Of a stretch of 64,000 nt of DNA, positions 53,558 through 62,118 are shown in pieces. The position numbers and the translations under genes were made by a program. Source of the stretch: Ferrovibrio terrae (lineage in GTDB: Bacteria; Pseudomonadota; Alphaproteobacteria; Ferrovibrionales; Ferrovibrionaceae); NCBI RefSeq assembly GCF_007197755.1, contig NZ_CP041636.1, forward strand, positions 1,896,001 through 1,960,000, written 5' to 3'. Under the pieces are notes generated by a model that worked only from the letters and a program-made list of their open reading frames with translations, was not told the origin of the DNA and ran no database searches. The stretch's first letter is position 1, and each line of letters opens with the position of its first letter.

Positions 53558-54834
53558 TGCGCTCTGCCGCTCTGCTGGTGGTCCTGGCTCTGCCTCTGGC
53601 CGCCTGCACCACCAGCGGCAGGGCGCCGACAGCGCAACCGGCCTCCGCGCCCTCTGCAACCGGCATCCGCGTCAATCCCGGCGGCCCGGATCTCGAACGT
53701 TACACCAATAATGCCGGCGAATATCCGCGTGCCACAGCGGCCAACTGGCGGTCGCCGGCCTACAGCGTGGACGGCTTCTCCCGGCTTGAGGACATTCTCA
53801 ATACGCGCAGGGTACCTCGGGCCGAAACGCCAAGTCCGTGGCGGCGCGCGGCAGCCGAGCCGGCGGTACAGTATCTGATCCCGCCGGTGCGCGGCGGCGG
53901 GCGCGCCACCATCGACGGTTATCTCGCGCGCAATCCCGCCACCGGCCTGCTGGTGGCGGTGGACGACACGATCCAGATCGAACGCTACCAGTATGCCCGC
54001 AGCGAAACGCATCGCTTCGTGTCGTTCTCGATGGCCAAGACGATCTGCGCCATCCTGGTCGGACTGGCCGTCGCCGACGGCGCGATTACGTCCATCGAGG
54101 ACACGGCCGAAAAATATGTGCCGGCGCTGACCGGCAGCGAATATGGCCGCACGCCGATCCGGCATCTGCTCACCATGTCGTCGGGCGTGCAGTTCCGCGA
54201 GGATTACGATGGCGCCGATGACGCGGCGAGACTTTCACGCGCGCTGCTTCTCGGGCCTGGCGGTGCCGGCGCAGTGCGGCAGTTCAACACGCGAGACGCC
54301 GAGCCCGGTGCGCGCTGGTATTACGCCTCGTCCGAGACCTTCGTGCTGGGCCTGGTGCTGACCGGCGCACTCAAACGACCAGTGGCCGAGTATCTGTCGG
54401 AGCGCCTGTGGCAGCCGATCGGCGCCGAGGCCGATGCCAATTGGGTCATCGACCGTACCGGACAGGAAACCACCCACGGCACTTTCAGCGCCGTGCTGCG
54501 GGACTATGCGCGGCTCGGCCGACTGCTGGCCAATGGCGGCAAAGCGGGCGACAGACAGGTGATCCCGGCCGACTGGCTGCGCGAGATGACGCGACCGCAT
54601 TTCAACAGCAACCAGACCGGCCGCTGGCTCGGCTACGGTTTTCAGACCTGGATATTCCCCGAGAATGACGGCAGCTTCGCCCTGCTCGGCGTGCGTGGCC
54701 AGACCCTGTTTGTCGATCCGGCGCGCAAGCTGATCATGGTGCATACCGCCGTGCGGCCCGATGCGCGTGATGCCGGCGGCGCCGAAGCCACGGCGCTATG
54801 GCGCGGCCTGCGCTTGCATTTCCCGCGCCAGTAA
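53557..54834 (+). CDS. Beta-lactamase-fold serine hydrolase lipoprotein
   Basis: 425 residues from the ATG at 53557. A lipoprotein signal peptide ends in the lipobox LAAC. The penicillin-binding/class C beta-lactamase fold has FSMAKTICAILVG (Ser-x-x-Lys), the WYYASSE region in place of Tyr-x-Asn, and late LGYGFQTWI. The Tyr-Ala-Ser triad variant suggests an esterase or amidase rather than a beta-lactamase. It would be anchored in the envelope. It is translationally coupled to glycerate kinase, although no metabolic link is evident. Confidence 0.82.
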   Translation: MRSAALLVVLALPLAACTTSGRAPTAQPASAPSATGIRVNPGGPDLERYTNNAGEYPRATAANWRSPAYSVDGFSRLEDILNTRRVPRAETPSPWRRAAAEPAVQYLIPPVRGGGRATIDGYLARNPATGLLVAVDDTIQIERYQYARSETHRFVSFSMAKTICAILVGLAVADGAITSIEDTAEKYVPALTGSEYGRTPIRHLLTMSSGVQFREDYDGADDAARLSRALLLGPGGAGAVRQFNTRDAEPGARWYYASSETFVLGLVLTGALKRPVAEYLSERLWQPIGAEADANWVIDRTGQETTHGTFSAVLRDYARLGRLLANGGKAGDRQVIPADWLREMTRPHFNSNQTGRWLGYGFQTWIFPENDGSFALLGVRGQTLFVDPARKLIMVHTAVRPDARDAGGAEATALWRGLRLHFPRQ

Positions 54835-54898
54835 CACGGCTGCGCTGGCCTGATGCGGCCCTGATGGGGTATACAGGATGCTGCAGCCCGGAGGCTTC

Positions 54899-55420
54899 AT
54901 GCAGCATGTCACGCTGAGTCTTGTCGATCTGAACCGCATGAGCGACAGCGATTTCGTCGCGGCGTTAGGCGGCATTTTCGAGCATTCGCCCTGGGTGCCC
55001 GAACGCGCCGCGGCGAAGCGGCCGTTCGGCAGCCTCGACAGCCTGCATGGCGCCATGGTGCTGGCGATGTGGGCAGCGAACGAGTCCGAGAAGCTGGCTT
55101 TGCTGCGCGCGCATCCGCAGCTGGCCGGCAAAGAGGCAGACACCGGCACGCTGACGGCGCATTCCACCTCTGAACAGGACAGCGTGGGCCTGACGCGGCT
55201 GAGCGCCGACGAAAAGGCGAAGATCGTCGCGCTCAATGCCGCGTATCTGAAGGCGCACGGTTTCCCTTTCATCATCGCGGTGAAACTGCGTACCAGGCGC
55301 GAGATCTTTGCCGAATTTGAGCGGCGGGTGAACAATCCGCGCGAGATTGAATTCACCACGGCGCTGAGTGAGGTGGGCAAGATCGCCCGCATCCGCCTCG
55401 AAGCCCTGCTGGCTGCTTAA
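54899..55420 (+). CDS. uraD: OHCU decarboxylase
   Basis: 173 residues from the ATG at 54899 (GGAGG 4 bases upstream); an ATG seven codons earlier is possible. It has LGGIFEHSPWVPERA, FGSLDSLHGAMVLAMWAA with the catalytic His, LRAHPQLAGKEA, LTAHSTSEQDSVGL and LNAAYLKAHGFPFIIAVK. UraD decarboxylates 2-oxo-4-hydroxy-4-carboxy-5-ureidoimidazoline to S-allantoin, the last step from urate. hiuH follows after 11 bases. Confidence 0.94.
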   Translation: MQHVTLSLVDLNRMSDSDFVAALGGIFEHSPWVPERAAAKRPFGSLDSLHGAMVLAMWAANESEKLALLRAHPQLAGKEADTGTLTAHSTSEQDSVGLTRLSADEKAKIVALNAAYLKAHGFPFIIAVKLRTRREIFAEFERRVNNPREIEFTTALSEVGKIARIRLEALLAA

Positions 55421-55431
55421 GGAAGATATGA

Positions 55432-55785
55432 ATGGCCCGCCTCAGCACCCATGTCCTCGACACCATGAACGGCAGGCCGGCCGCCGGCGTGAAGATCGCG
55501 CTCTATCGCCTGGAGGGCGAGGCGCGCAGCCTGGTGAAAGAGGTTGTCACCAACGCAGACGGCCGCACCGATGCGCCGCTGCTGACCGGCGATGACTACA
55601 AGACCGGCCAGTATGAACTGGTCTTCCGCATCGGCGATTATTTCCGCGGGCTCGGCGCCAACCTGCCGCAGCCGGCGTTTCTCGATATCGTGCCGCTGCG
55701 GTTCGGCATTGCCGAGGCGGACGGGCATTACCATGTGCCGCTGCTGGCCTCACCCTGGAGTTATTCGACGTATCGCGGTTCGTAA
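55432..55785 (+). CDS. hiuH: 5-hydroxyisourate hydrolase (transthyretin-like)
   Basis: 117 residues. It starts [27 protein letters not shown], contains [31 protein letters not shown] and ends with the diagnostic Tyr-Arg-Gly-Ser, with the catalytic His residues in place. It hydrolyses 5-hydroxyisourate to OHCU. No export signal is visible, so it acts in the cytoplasm. It sits between uraD and a purine deaminase gene. Confidence 0.95.
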   Translation: MARLSTHVLDTMNGRPAAGVKIALYRLEGEARSLVKEVVTNADGRTDAPLLTGDDYKTGQYELVFRIGDYFRGLGANLPQPAFLDIVPLRFGIAEADGHYHVPLLASPWSYSTYRGS

Positions 55786-55805
55786 TCGTCACGGGAGGAT
55801 ATCCC

Positions 55806-56279
55806 ATGAGTGATCATGAGACTTTCATGCGGCAGGCGATTGCGCTCAGCCGCATTCATATGAGCGCCAATGCCGGCGGACCCTTCGGCGCGGTGATCGT
55901 GGCCGAGGGCAAGGTGGTGGGCGAAGGCTGGAACAAGGTCACCTCGACCAACGATCCCACGGCGCATGCGGAAGTCGTGGCGATCCGCGATGCCTGCACC
56001 CGGCTGGCCCGCTTCGACCTCAGGGGTTGCGTGCTCTATACCAGCTGCGAACCCTGCCCGATGTGCCTGTCGGCCACCTACTGGGCGCGGATCGACAAGG
56101 TGTATTACGCCAACGAACAGGCCGACGCGGCGGCGATCAACTTCGACGATGCCTTCCTGTATCGCCAGCTCGCCCTGCCGCGCGAACGCCGCTCGCTGGT
56201 CTGCGAGCAGATCCTGCGCGACGAGGCGCTGGAGGTGTTCCGCGAGTGGAATGTGAAGCCCGACAAGACGCCATATTGA
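55806..56279 (+). CDS. Nucleoside/guanine deaminase (CDA fold)
   Basis: 157 residues, with GGGAGG upstream of the ATG. The zinc motif is TAHAEVVAI and SCEPCPMCLSA, with GGPFGAVIV before it and a C-terminal segment DDAFLYRQLALPRERR that fits the guanine deaminase (GuaD of Bacillus) group rather than TadA. It would convert guanine to xanthine and ammonia, feeding urate formation. The context supports a purine substrate. Other CDA-fold deaminases cannot be excluded. Confidence 0.85.
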   Translation: MSDHETFMRQAIALSRIHMSANAGGPFGAVIVAEGKVVGEGWNKVTSTNDPTAHAEVVAIRDACTRLARFDLRGCVLYTSCEPCPMCLSATYWARIDKVYYANEQADAAAINFDDAFLYRQLALPRERRSLVCEQILRDEALEVFREWNVKPDKTPY

Positions 56280-56291
56280 ATGGGGCATAGG

Positions 56292-57089
56292 ATGCGTGCC
56301 GCCCTGGTATTTGCCGCCGCTGCAGCTTTTGCCGCGCCGGCCGTGGCGCTGGAAGTGGTGGTCGATATCCCGGCGCGTGGCGGCGTTATGCATGTGCTGG
56401 TCGATGCGCCCGACAATGCGAAGGCGGCAGTGATCCTGCTGGCCGGCGGTGCCGGACGGCTCGATATCGGTGCCTCCGGGCGGATCGGCAGTCTGGGCGG
56501 CAACCAGCTGGTGCGAACCCGCGCGGCCTATGCGAAAGCAGGGTTCATTGCCGCGACGCCGGATATCGCCGAAGACCTGAAAGAAGGCGCCAGCGGCGTG
56601 CGCAACAGCTATCGCTGGAATGCGGAGCAGGCGGCCGATCTCGGCGCACTGGTGGAGTATCTGCGGCGGCAGGCACCCAAAGTCTATCTGATCGGCACCA
56701 GCCGCGCGGCGCTCAGCGTCGCCAATGCCGCCGCGCGCCTGACCGGCATGCAAAAGCCCGATGCCATCGTCATCACCTCCGGGATGCTGATGCAGACCGA
56801 TGCGCGGCAGCCGTCCGTGCATCGCATGGTGAAGCCGCTGGAGGCCATCGTCATGCCGGTGTTGCTGCTGGCGCATGAGAATGACGCGTGCCCTTATACT
56901 CCGGCCAGCGCCACTGCGGCGTTCAGGTCTTTACTGACGGCCGCGCCGAAAGTCGACCTGATGATGCTGAAGGGCGGGACGCCGGACCGCAAGGGCGAGG
57001 AATGCGAGGCTGCCGGCCATCACGGTTTTGCCGGTCTCGACAGCGAGGTTGTGCAGACGATCACCGGCTGGCTGAAAGCGTTGCCTTAA
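56292..57089 (+). CDS. Exported alpha/beta-hydrolase-like protein
   Basis: 265 residues from the ATG at 56292; an ATG four codons earlier is possible. A signal peptide (MRAALVFAAAAAFAAPAVA-L) is followed by AAVILLAGGAGRLDIG, FIAATPDIAED, KVYLIGTSRAALSVANAAARL with the Ser nucleophile, and HHGFAGLDSEVVQ with the likely His. The GTSRA elbow is an odd variant. It is probably a periplasmic esterase with unknown substrate. It shares the run of plus-strand genes with uraD and hiuH. Confidence 0.75.
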   Translation: MRAALVFAAAAAFAAPAVALEVVVDIPARGGVMHVLVDAPDNAKAAVILLAGGAGRLDIGASGRIGSLGGNQLVRTRAAYAKAGFIAATPDIAEDLKEGASGVRNSYRWNAEQAADLGALVEYLRRQAPKVYLIGTSRAALSVANAAARLTGMQKPDAIVITSGMLMQTDARQPSVHRMVKPLEAIVMPVLLLAHENDACPYTPASATAAFRSLLTAAPKVDLMMLKGGTPDRKGEECEAAGHHGFAGLDSEVVQTITGWLKALP

Positions 57090-57116
57090 TTCACCTTCGC
57101 CCGGAATTGCATGTAA

Positions 57117-57144
57117 GGCGCATCGCTTATTTGAGCGATGCGCC
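57117..57144. terminator. Perfect 11-bp hairpin overlapping the puuD stop
   Basis: GGCGCATCGCT (57117-57127) pairs with AGCGATGCGCC (57134-57144) around loop TATTTG. The puuD TAA lies in the loop and stem edge. It sits between convergent genes and has no T-tract on either strand. Confidence 0.55.
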
Positions 57145-58314
57145 GGCGGCGATCCAGGCGCCCAGCACCTGGCGTTCTTCCGTCGTGATCTCGGTGACGT
57201 TGCCGGGTGGCATGGTTTCGGTGCGCACGGCCTGCTGGCTGATCAGTGAGGCGAAGCGGCGGATCTGCGCCGGGCTTTCCAGCATCACGCCCTTGGGCGC
57301 CTCGGTGATACCGTCAAAGGTCGGCCGGGCGGCATGACAGGTCGTGCAGCGCGCGGCGATCACGGCCTGCGCCTGCGCAAATGTCGCGCCTTCCGACAGC
57401 GTCACGCGGCGCGGATCCCAGTGCGTGAAGAACACCAGCCCGACGGTGAGCAGGAAGGCAACGACGAGGAATTCGTAGCGGATGCCGCGGCCCTGGTTCT
57501 TCAGGTTGAAGAAATGCCGCACCAGCCCGCCGATCACCATGACGACAGCAAGGATCACCCAGCCATAAGGATGGCCGTAAGTGACCGGGTAATGATTGCT
57601 GATCATGGCGAACAGCACCGGCAGGGTCAGGTAGTTGTTATGCAGCGAACGCTGCTTGGCCATCTTGCCGAAGCTGGGATCGGGCGCCTGGCCGGCGATC
57701 ATCTGGGCCACGGCGATCTTCTGGTTCGGGATGATGTTCATCGCCACATTGGCGGCCATGATCGTGCCGATCAGCGCACCGACATGCAGGTAGGCCGCGC
57801 GGGCCGAGAAAATCTGCGTGTAGCCCCAGGTGGCCAGCACCAGCAGGGCGAAACCGACGATAGCGAGTGCCGTATCGCTTTTGCCAAGCGGCGAGCGGCA
57901 GAGCAGGTCGTAGACCACCCAGCCCAGCACGAGCGAGATCAGGCTGAAGCTGATGGCCTCGCCCTGGCTGAGCGCCAGCACCTTGTCGTCAATGAGATAA
58001 AGGTCGGCGCTGACGTAATACAGCGCGCCCATCAGGAAGAAGCCGCTGATCCAGGTGAAATAGGCCTCGTATTTGAACCAGTGCAGTTCGGCTGGCAGCT
58101 GCGGCGGTGCCACCGAATACTTCTCGGTGAAATAGAAGCCGCCGCCATGGATCAGCCAGGCCTGGCCCAGCACGCCGGCCTGCTGGTCGGGCGCTTTACG
58201 CAGCGAGTTGTCGAGCCAGACGAAGAAGAAGGACGAGCCGATCCAGGCAATGCCGAAAATCAGGTGCATCCAGCGCAGCACCAGATTGAGCCATTCCATT
58301 GCCAGATCGAACAT
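57127..58314 (-). CDS. puuD: Membrane urate hydroxylase PuuD with C-terminal cytochrome c
   Basis: 395 residues. About eight membrane helices open with FDLAMEWLNLVLRWMHLIFGIAWIGSSFFF, then HGGGFYFTEKYSVAPPQLP, GWVVYDLLCRSPLGKS and NVAMNIIPNQKIAVAQM. The C-terminal ~80 residues form a c-type cytochrome with CTTCH near residues 322-326 and a distal Met in TMPPGNVTEIT. PuuD oxidises urate to 5-hydroxyisourate at the inner membrane, passing electrons through the heme instead of making H2O2. It faces the uraD-hiuH genes and completes the urate-to-allantoin route. Confidence 0.94.
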   Translation of the reverse strand: MFDLAMEWLNLVLRWMHLIFGIAWIGSSFFFVWLDNSLRKAPDQQAGVLGQAWLIHGGGFYFTEKYSVAPPQLPAELHWFKYEAYFTWISGFFLMGALYYVSADLYLIDDKVLALSQGEAISFSLISLVLGWVVYDLLCRSPLGKSDTALAIVGFALLVLATWGYTQIFSARAAYLHVGALIGTIMAANVAMNIIPNQKIAVAQMIAGQAPDPSFGKMAKQRSLHNNYLTLPVLFAMISNHYPVTYGHPYGWVILAVVMVIGGLVRHFFNLKNQGRGIRYEFLVVAFLLTVGLVFFTHWDPRRVTLSEGATFAQAQAVIAARCTTCHAARPTFDGITEAPKGVMLESPAQIRRFASLISQQAVRTETMPPGNVTEITTEERQVLGAWIAAGASLK

Positions 58315-58484
58315 GCCGGATCACCCCCGCGCTGGCACAACTGCAGCGCTTGCCCCAAGCCCTACCCAGACCGGCGGGGATCGTCAATCCGGATTGTGTG
58401 CAATTTTACCCACCAAGGTTCCGTCAGCGGCCCTCGCCGGAACGCAGCGGCACGCTATATCCGACATGCGACAGGGAGGCCGGC

Positions 58485-59048
58485 ATGATGTTTCGAACGG
58501 TGTGGTTTGCAGTCATCCTGTGCTGCGGTGCTGTCGGCGCGGAGGTGGCCCGCGCCAGCCCGCGGCTGTGGGAGGCTTTACGCAGCGGCGAGGCCGTGGC
58601 GCTGGTCCGCCATGCCGAAGCGCCGGGCACCGGCGACCCGGCCGGCTTCCGGCTCGATGACTGTGCGACCCAGCGCAATCTTTCGCCCGATGGCCGCGCC
58701 CAGGCGGCCCGATTGGGAGAGGCCTTCCGGCGGCAGGGGATCGCGGCGGCCGAAATTCGCAGCAGCGCCTGGTGCCGCTGTCGCGACACGGCAAGCGGCC
58801 TCGCGCTGGGCCCGGTGCAGGTGGCAGCGCCGCTCAACTCCTTCTTTGGGGCGTCGGGCGCCGCCGCCGACAGCACCACCGCGTTGCGCCAACTGATCGC
58901 CGCGCTGCCAGCGGCCAAGCCGGCCGTGCTGGTGACACATCAGGTCAATATCACGGCGCTGACCGGCATCTTTCCGCGCAGTGGCGAAGTCATCGTGGTG
59001 CGGCGCGACGGCCTGGCGACTCTCGGCCGCCTCGATGCGGGCGGCTGA
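58485..59048 (+). CDS. Exported histidine-phosphatase family protein
   Basis: 187 residues from the ATG at 58485, with AGGGAGG 5 bases upstream. A signal peptide (hydrophobic FAVILCCGAVGAEVARA) precedes VALVRHAEAPGTGDP, the Arg-His phospho-site of the phosphoglycerate-mutase-like family. LSPDGRAQAARLG, SAWCRCRDTA and VLVTHQVNITALTG with the second His follow. This is the short periplasmic branch; the substrate is unknown. Its stop is 1 base from the convergent phnF stop. Confidence 0.82.
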   Translation: MMFRTVWFAVILCCGAVGAEVARASPRLWEALRSGEAVALVRHAEAPGTGDPAGFRLDDCATQRNLSPDGRAQAARLGEAFRRQGIAAAEIRSSAWCRCRDTASGLALGPVQVAAPLNSFFGASGAAADSTTALRQLIAALPAAKPAVLVTHQVNITALTGIFPRSGEVIVVRRDGLATLGRLDAGG

Positions 59049-59049
59049 A

Positions 59050-59802
59050 TTATTCCAGGTGCTCGATGCTGAGTGTGACGTGATCCGCCGCGAAGCGCGC
59101 GCGGACATACTCCACCGGACGTCCGCGTTCATCGACATTCACGGTTTCGCTGATCAGCACCGGCCGCGTGCGCGGCAGATCCAGCAAGCGCGCGTCATTG
59201 GCGGCGATCAGTCTGGCCGCGATCTTCGTGGTGCGGCGGTGATAGTCGGCAACGCCGGCCAGTTTCAGCGCGCCGGTGATGGAGTTGGCGCGGCGGAACA
59301 GCTCGGGCATGTCGGGGAAGCGATCGGCACTGAAGAAATGGCTGCTCATGCTGACGGCGCGATCATCGGCGTGGTTGCGCGTCTCGATCTGCCACAGCGG
59401 CGCGCCGGTCGGGATGCCGAGCGCACGCGCGATATCGGCGGGGGCGGGGACCTGATCGGCCGAAATCAGTTCACGCAGCGGCTTCTTCTGCCGGGTCAGC
59501 AGGTTTTCGGTGAAACGCGTGCGTGCGCCGATGCGGTAATCCAGTGAACCTTCCGCGACGAACATGCCGCGGCCTTGCTCGATGCTGACCAGGCCGGTTT
59601 CGGCCAGGCGGTTCATGGCCTGGCGCACGGTATGGCGATTGACGCCGAAGCGGTCGGCCAGCTGTTTTTCGGTCGGCAGCTGGATGCCCGGCTTGTAGTC
59701 GCCGCGACGGATCGCCTGCTCCATGGCGAAGGCGATCTGTCGCCAGACCGCCGTGCCGACGCCGCGTTCGATATGTCCCGCGACCGCTGCTCGTTCAGAC
59801 AT
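59050..59802 (-). CDS. phnF: Phosphonate-metabolism regulator PhnF (GntR/HutC)
   Basis: 250 residues. The winged helix reads VWRQIAFAMEQAIRRGDYKPGIQLPTEKQLADRFGVNRHTVRQAMNRLAETGLVSIEQGRGMFVAE, and the UTRA effector domain follows, ending EYVRARFAADHVTLSIE. PhnF represses the C-P lyase operon until phosphate is short or phosphonate is present. It is divergent from phnG, and a TGTCTAGACA palindrome lies between them. Confidence 0.93.
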   Translation of the reverse strand: MSERAAVAGHIERGVGTAVWRQIAFAMEQAIRRGDYKPGIQLPTEKQLADRFGVNRHTVRQAMNRLAETGLVSIEQGRGMFVAEGSLDYRIGARTRFTENLLTRQKKPLRELISADQVPAPADIARALGIPTGAPLWQIETRNHADDRAVSMSSHFFSADRFPDMPELFRRANSITGALKLAGVADYHRRTTKIAARLIAANDARLLDLPRTRPVLISETVNVDERGRPVEYVRARFAADHVTLSIEHLE

Positions 59803-59895
59803 CGCTGCACTCCGCCTTCAAAGATTGGCCGTCATAAAAACTTCGCCAAGTCGTGGCTTGCTGAAGCCAGCCCGGCGGGGTATTGAATATATAGA

Positions 59896-59905
59896 TGTCT
59901 AGACA
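59896..59905. promoter_or_regulatory. PhnF operator candidate
   Basis: Perfect palindrome TGTCTAGACA in the phnF-phnG gap, with the repeat TTTAGAC a few bases on. HutC-type GntR repressors bind such sites. It is 30 bases before the phnG ATG. Confidence 0.55.
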
Positions 59906-59934
59906 AATTTAGACCATTGCGCAAGAGGTCGAGT

Positions 59935-60408
59935 ATGACAGCTCAAGCCACCCAGACGGACCCGGAGATCGGCGCGCGCCAGCGCCGCCTGCGCATCCTG
60001 GCCCGCACCGACCGCGCCACGCTGGAAGCCGCATTGGCCGCACTGCCGGCGCCGCCGGCCTGGCGCCGGCTGAAGCAGCCCGAGACGGGCCTCGCCATGG
60101 TGCGGGGGCGCGCCGGCGGGGTGGGGCAGCGGTTCAATCTCGGTGAGATGACGGTGTCGCGTTGCGTGGTGACGCTGGAGAGCGACGGCAAGATGGGCGT
60201 GGGCTACGTGCAGGGCCGCGATCGCCGCCGGGCCGAACTGGTCGCCGTCTTCGATGCGCTGAGTCAGGACGCGGACGGCGCCGAGAAGATCGAACAGCTG
60301 CTGATCGCGCCGGTCGAACAGAAACTGGCAACAGAGCGTGCGACCCGCGCGGCGAAAGTGGCCGCCACCAAGGTCGATTTCTTCACCCTGGTGCGCGGGG
60401 AGGACTGA
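59935..60408 (+). CDS. phnG: C-P lyase complex subunit PhnG
   Basis: 157 residues from the ATG at 59935, with AGAGGT upstream. It has RRLRILARTD, WRRLKQPETGLAMVRGRAGGVGQRFNLGEMTVSRCVVTL and VGYVQGRDRRRAELVAVFDAL, the PhnG pattern. PhnG is part of the PhnGHIJ core that activates phosphonates by attaching them to ribose triphosphate. phnH follows after 2 bases. Confidence 0.94.
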   Translation: MTAQATQTDPEIGARQRRLRILARTDRATLEAALAALPAPPAWRRLKQPETGLAMVRGRAGGVGQRFNLGEMTVSRCVVTLESDGKMGVGYVQGRDRRRAELVAVFDALSQDADGAEKIEQLLIAPVEQKLATERATRAAKVAATKVDFFTLVRGED

Positions 60409-60410
60409 GC

Positions 60411-61016
60411 ATGACTGAAATCCTTGAGACACCCGCGACCGGCTTCGATGATCCGGTGCAGCAGAGCCAGCAGGCCTTCCGCGCCCTGCTCGATGCCATG
60501 GCGCGGCCCGGCCGCGTGGTGACTGTGGAAACCGAAACTGGCCATCCCGACGGTTTGTCGCCGGCGCTGGCCGCCGCCTTGCTGACGCTGGCCGATCTCG
60601 ACACGCCGGTCTGGCTCGGCCCGGGTTTCGATACAGATGCCGTACGCACCTGGCTGCGTTTCCACAGCGGCGCGCCGCTGGCGGCGAAACCCGATCAGGC
60701 CGCGTTTGCAGTGCTTGATGCCGCGCAGATGCCCGCGCTCGAGACTTTCTCCTTCGGCACCGATGAATCGCCCGAACGCGGCGCGACGCTCCTCGTGCAG
60801 GTACAGAGCCTCGGCGGCCCATCTTTGATGACCTGGCGCGGGCCGGGCATCAAGGACAGCATCAGTATGTCCTTCTGCGGCCTGGATCAGAGCCTGTGGC
60901 GGCAACGCGCGGCGCTCTCTATCGAATTCCCGCGCGGTGTCGATCTTTATCTGGGCTGCGGCCGTGATCTGGTCGCCCTGCCGCGCAGCACAGCGATCAG
61001 CTTCGAGGGAGCCTGA
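60411..61016 (+). CDS. phnH: C-P lyase complex subunit PhnH
   Basis: 201 residues. It has FRALLDAMARPGRVVTVE, ALLTLADLDTPVWL, WLRFHSGAPLA, DESPERGATLLVQVQSL and FPRGVDLYLGCGRDLVALPRST, the PhnH family from end to end. It is a structural partner of PhnG and PhnI in the core complex. phnI begins 1 base after the stop, so expression is coupled. Confidence 0.94.
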   Translation: MTEILETPATGFDDPVQQSQQAFRALLDAMARPGRVVTVETETGHPDGLSPALAAALLTLADLDTPVWLGPGFDTDAVRTWLRFHSGAPLAAKPDQAAFAVLDAAQMPALETFSFGTDESPERGATLLVQVQSLGGPSLMTWRGPGIKDSISMSFCGLDQSLWRQRAALSIEFPRGVDLYLGCGRDLVALPRSTAISFEGA

Positions 61017-61017
61017 C

Positions 61018-62118
61018 ATGTATGTGGCAGTGAAAGGCGGCGAGACCGCCATCGGCAATGCCCATCAGCTGCTGGCGGAAGATCGCCGCGGCAATCCGGA
61101 CGTGCCCGAACTGAGCGTGGCACAAATTCGCGAACAGATGAGCGGCGGCGTCGACCGCGTGATGACCGAAGGCTCGGTCTACGATCCCGATCTGGCCGCA
61201 CTGGCGCTGAAGCAGTCGCGCGGTGACCAGGTCGAGGCGATCTTCCTGCTGCGCGCCTATCGCACCACCTTGCCGCGCCTGGCGGTGTCGCTGCCGATCG
61301 ATACCGGCAAGATGAAAGTATCGCGCCGCATTTCCTCCTGCTTCAAGGATATGCCGGGCGGCCAGCTGCTGGGGCCCACCTTCGACTACACGCATCGCCT
61401 GATCGATTTCGCGCTGGAAGCCGGGTCTGCTCCGCAGGCGGAAGGCAAGGGCGAGCTCGCCGATCACCTGCCGCAGGTGGTCGATCTGCTGAATGCCGAA
61501 GGCCTGATCGAACGCGAACTGCCCGATGCCGAGGATGCCGCGGTGGGCGACCTGACGCGCGAGCCGCTGACTTTCCCGGCCGGGCGCGACATCCGGCTGC
61601 AGAATCTGGCGCGCGCCGACGAGGGCTACCTGCTGGCGCTGGGCTACTCCACCCAGCGCGGTTATGCCCGCTCGCATCCCTTCGTCGGTGAAATCCGCAC
61701 CGGCGAAGTGGCCGTGGAAATCGATATTCCGGAACTCGGCTTCGCGGTCGATGTTGGCGACATCACCGTCACCGAATGCCAGATGGTCAACCAGTTCGTG
61801 GGCTCGAAATCCGAGCCGCCGAAATTCACCCGCGGCTACGGCCTCGCCTTCGGTTATGCCGAGCGCAAGGCGATGGCGATGTCGCTGGTGGATCGCGCGC
61901 TGCGCGCCGAGGAACTGGGCGAGGATATCACCGCGCCGGCGCAGGATGCCGAATTCGTGCTCTACCATGCCGACAATGTGGAGGCTTCGGGCTTCGTGCA
62001 GCATCTCAAGCTACCGCATCACGTCGATTTCCAGGCCGAGCTGACACTGGTGCGCACCATGCGGGCCGAGATTGCTGCTGCCAATGAACAGGCCGAGATG
62101 GCGGAGGCCGCACAATGA
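61018..62118 (+). CDS. phnI: C-P lyase complex subunit PhnI
   Basis: 366 residues. It starts MYVAVKGGETAIGNAHQLL and includes EGSVYDPDLAALALKQSRGDQVEAIFLLRAYRTTLPR, RRISSCFKDMPGGQLLGPTFDYTHRLIDF and FTRGYGLAFGYAERKAMAMSLVDRAL. PhnI with PhnG, PhnH and PhnL displaces adenine from ATP by the phosphonate. Length and motifs are normal. It overlaps phnJ by 4 bases. Confidence 0.96.
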   Translation: MYVAVKGGETAIGNAHQLLAEDRRGNPDVPELSVAQIREQMSGGVDRVMTEGSVYDPDLAALALKQSRGDQVEAIFLLRAYRTTLPRLAVSLPIDTGKMKVSRRISSCFKDMPGGQLLGPTFDYTHRLIDFALEAGSAPQAEGKGELADHLPQVVDLLNAEGLIERELPDAEDAAVGDLTREPLTFPAGRDIRLQNLARADEGYLLALGYSTQRGYARSHPFVGEIRTGEVAVEIDIPELGFAVDVGDITVTECQMVNQFVGSKSEPPKFTRGYGLAFGYAERKAMAMSLVDRALRAEELGEDITAPAQDAEFVLYHADNVEASGFVQHLKLPHHVDFQAELTLVRTMRAEIAAANEQAEMAEAAQ

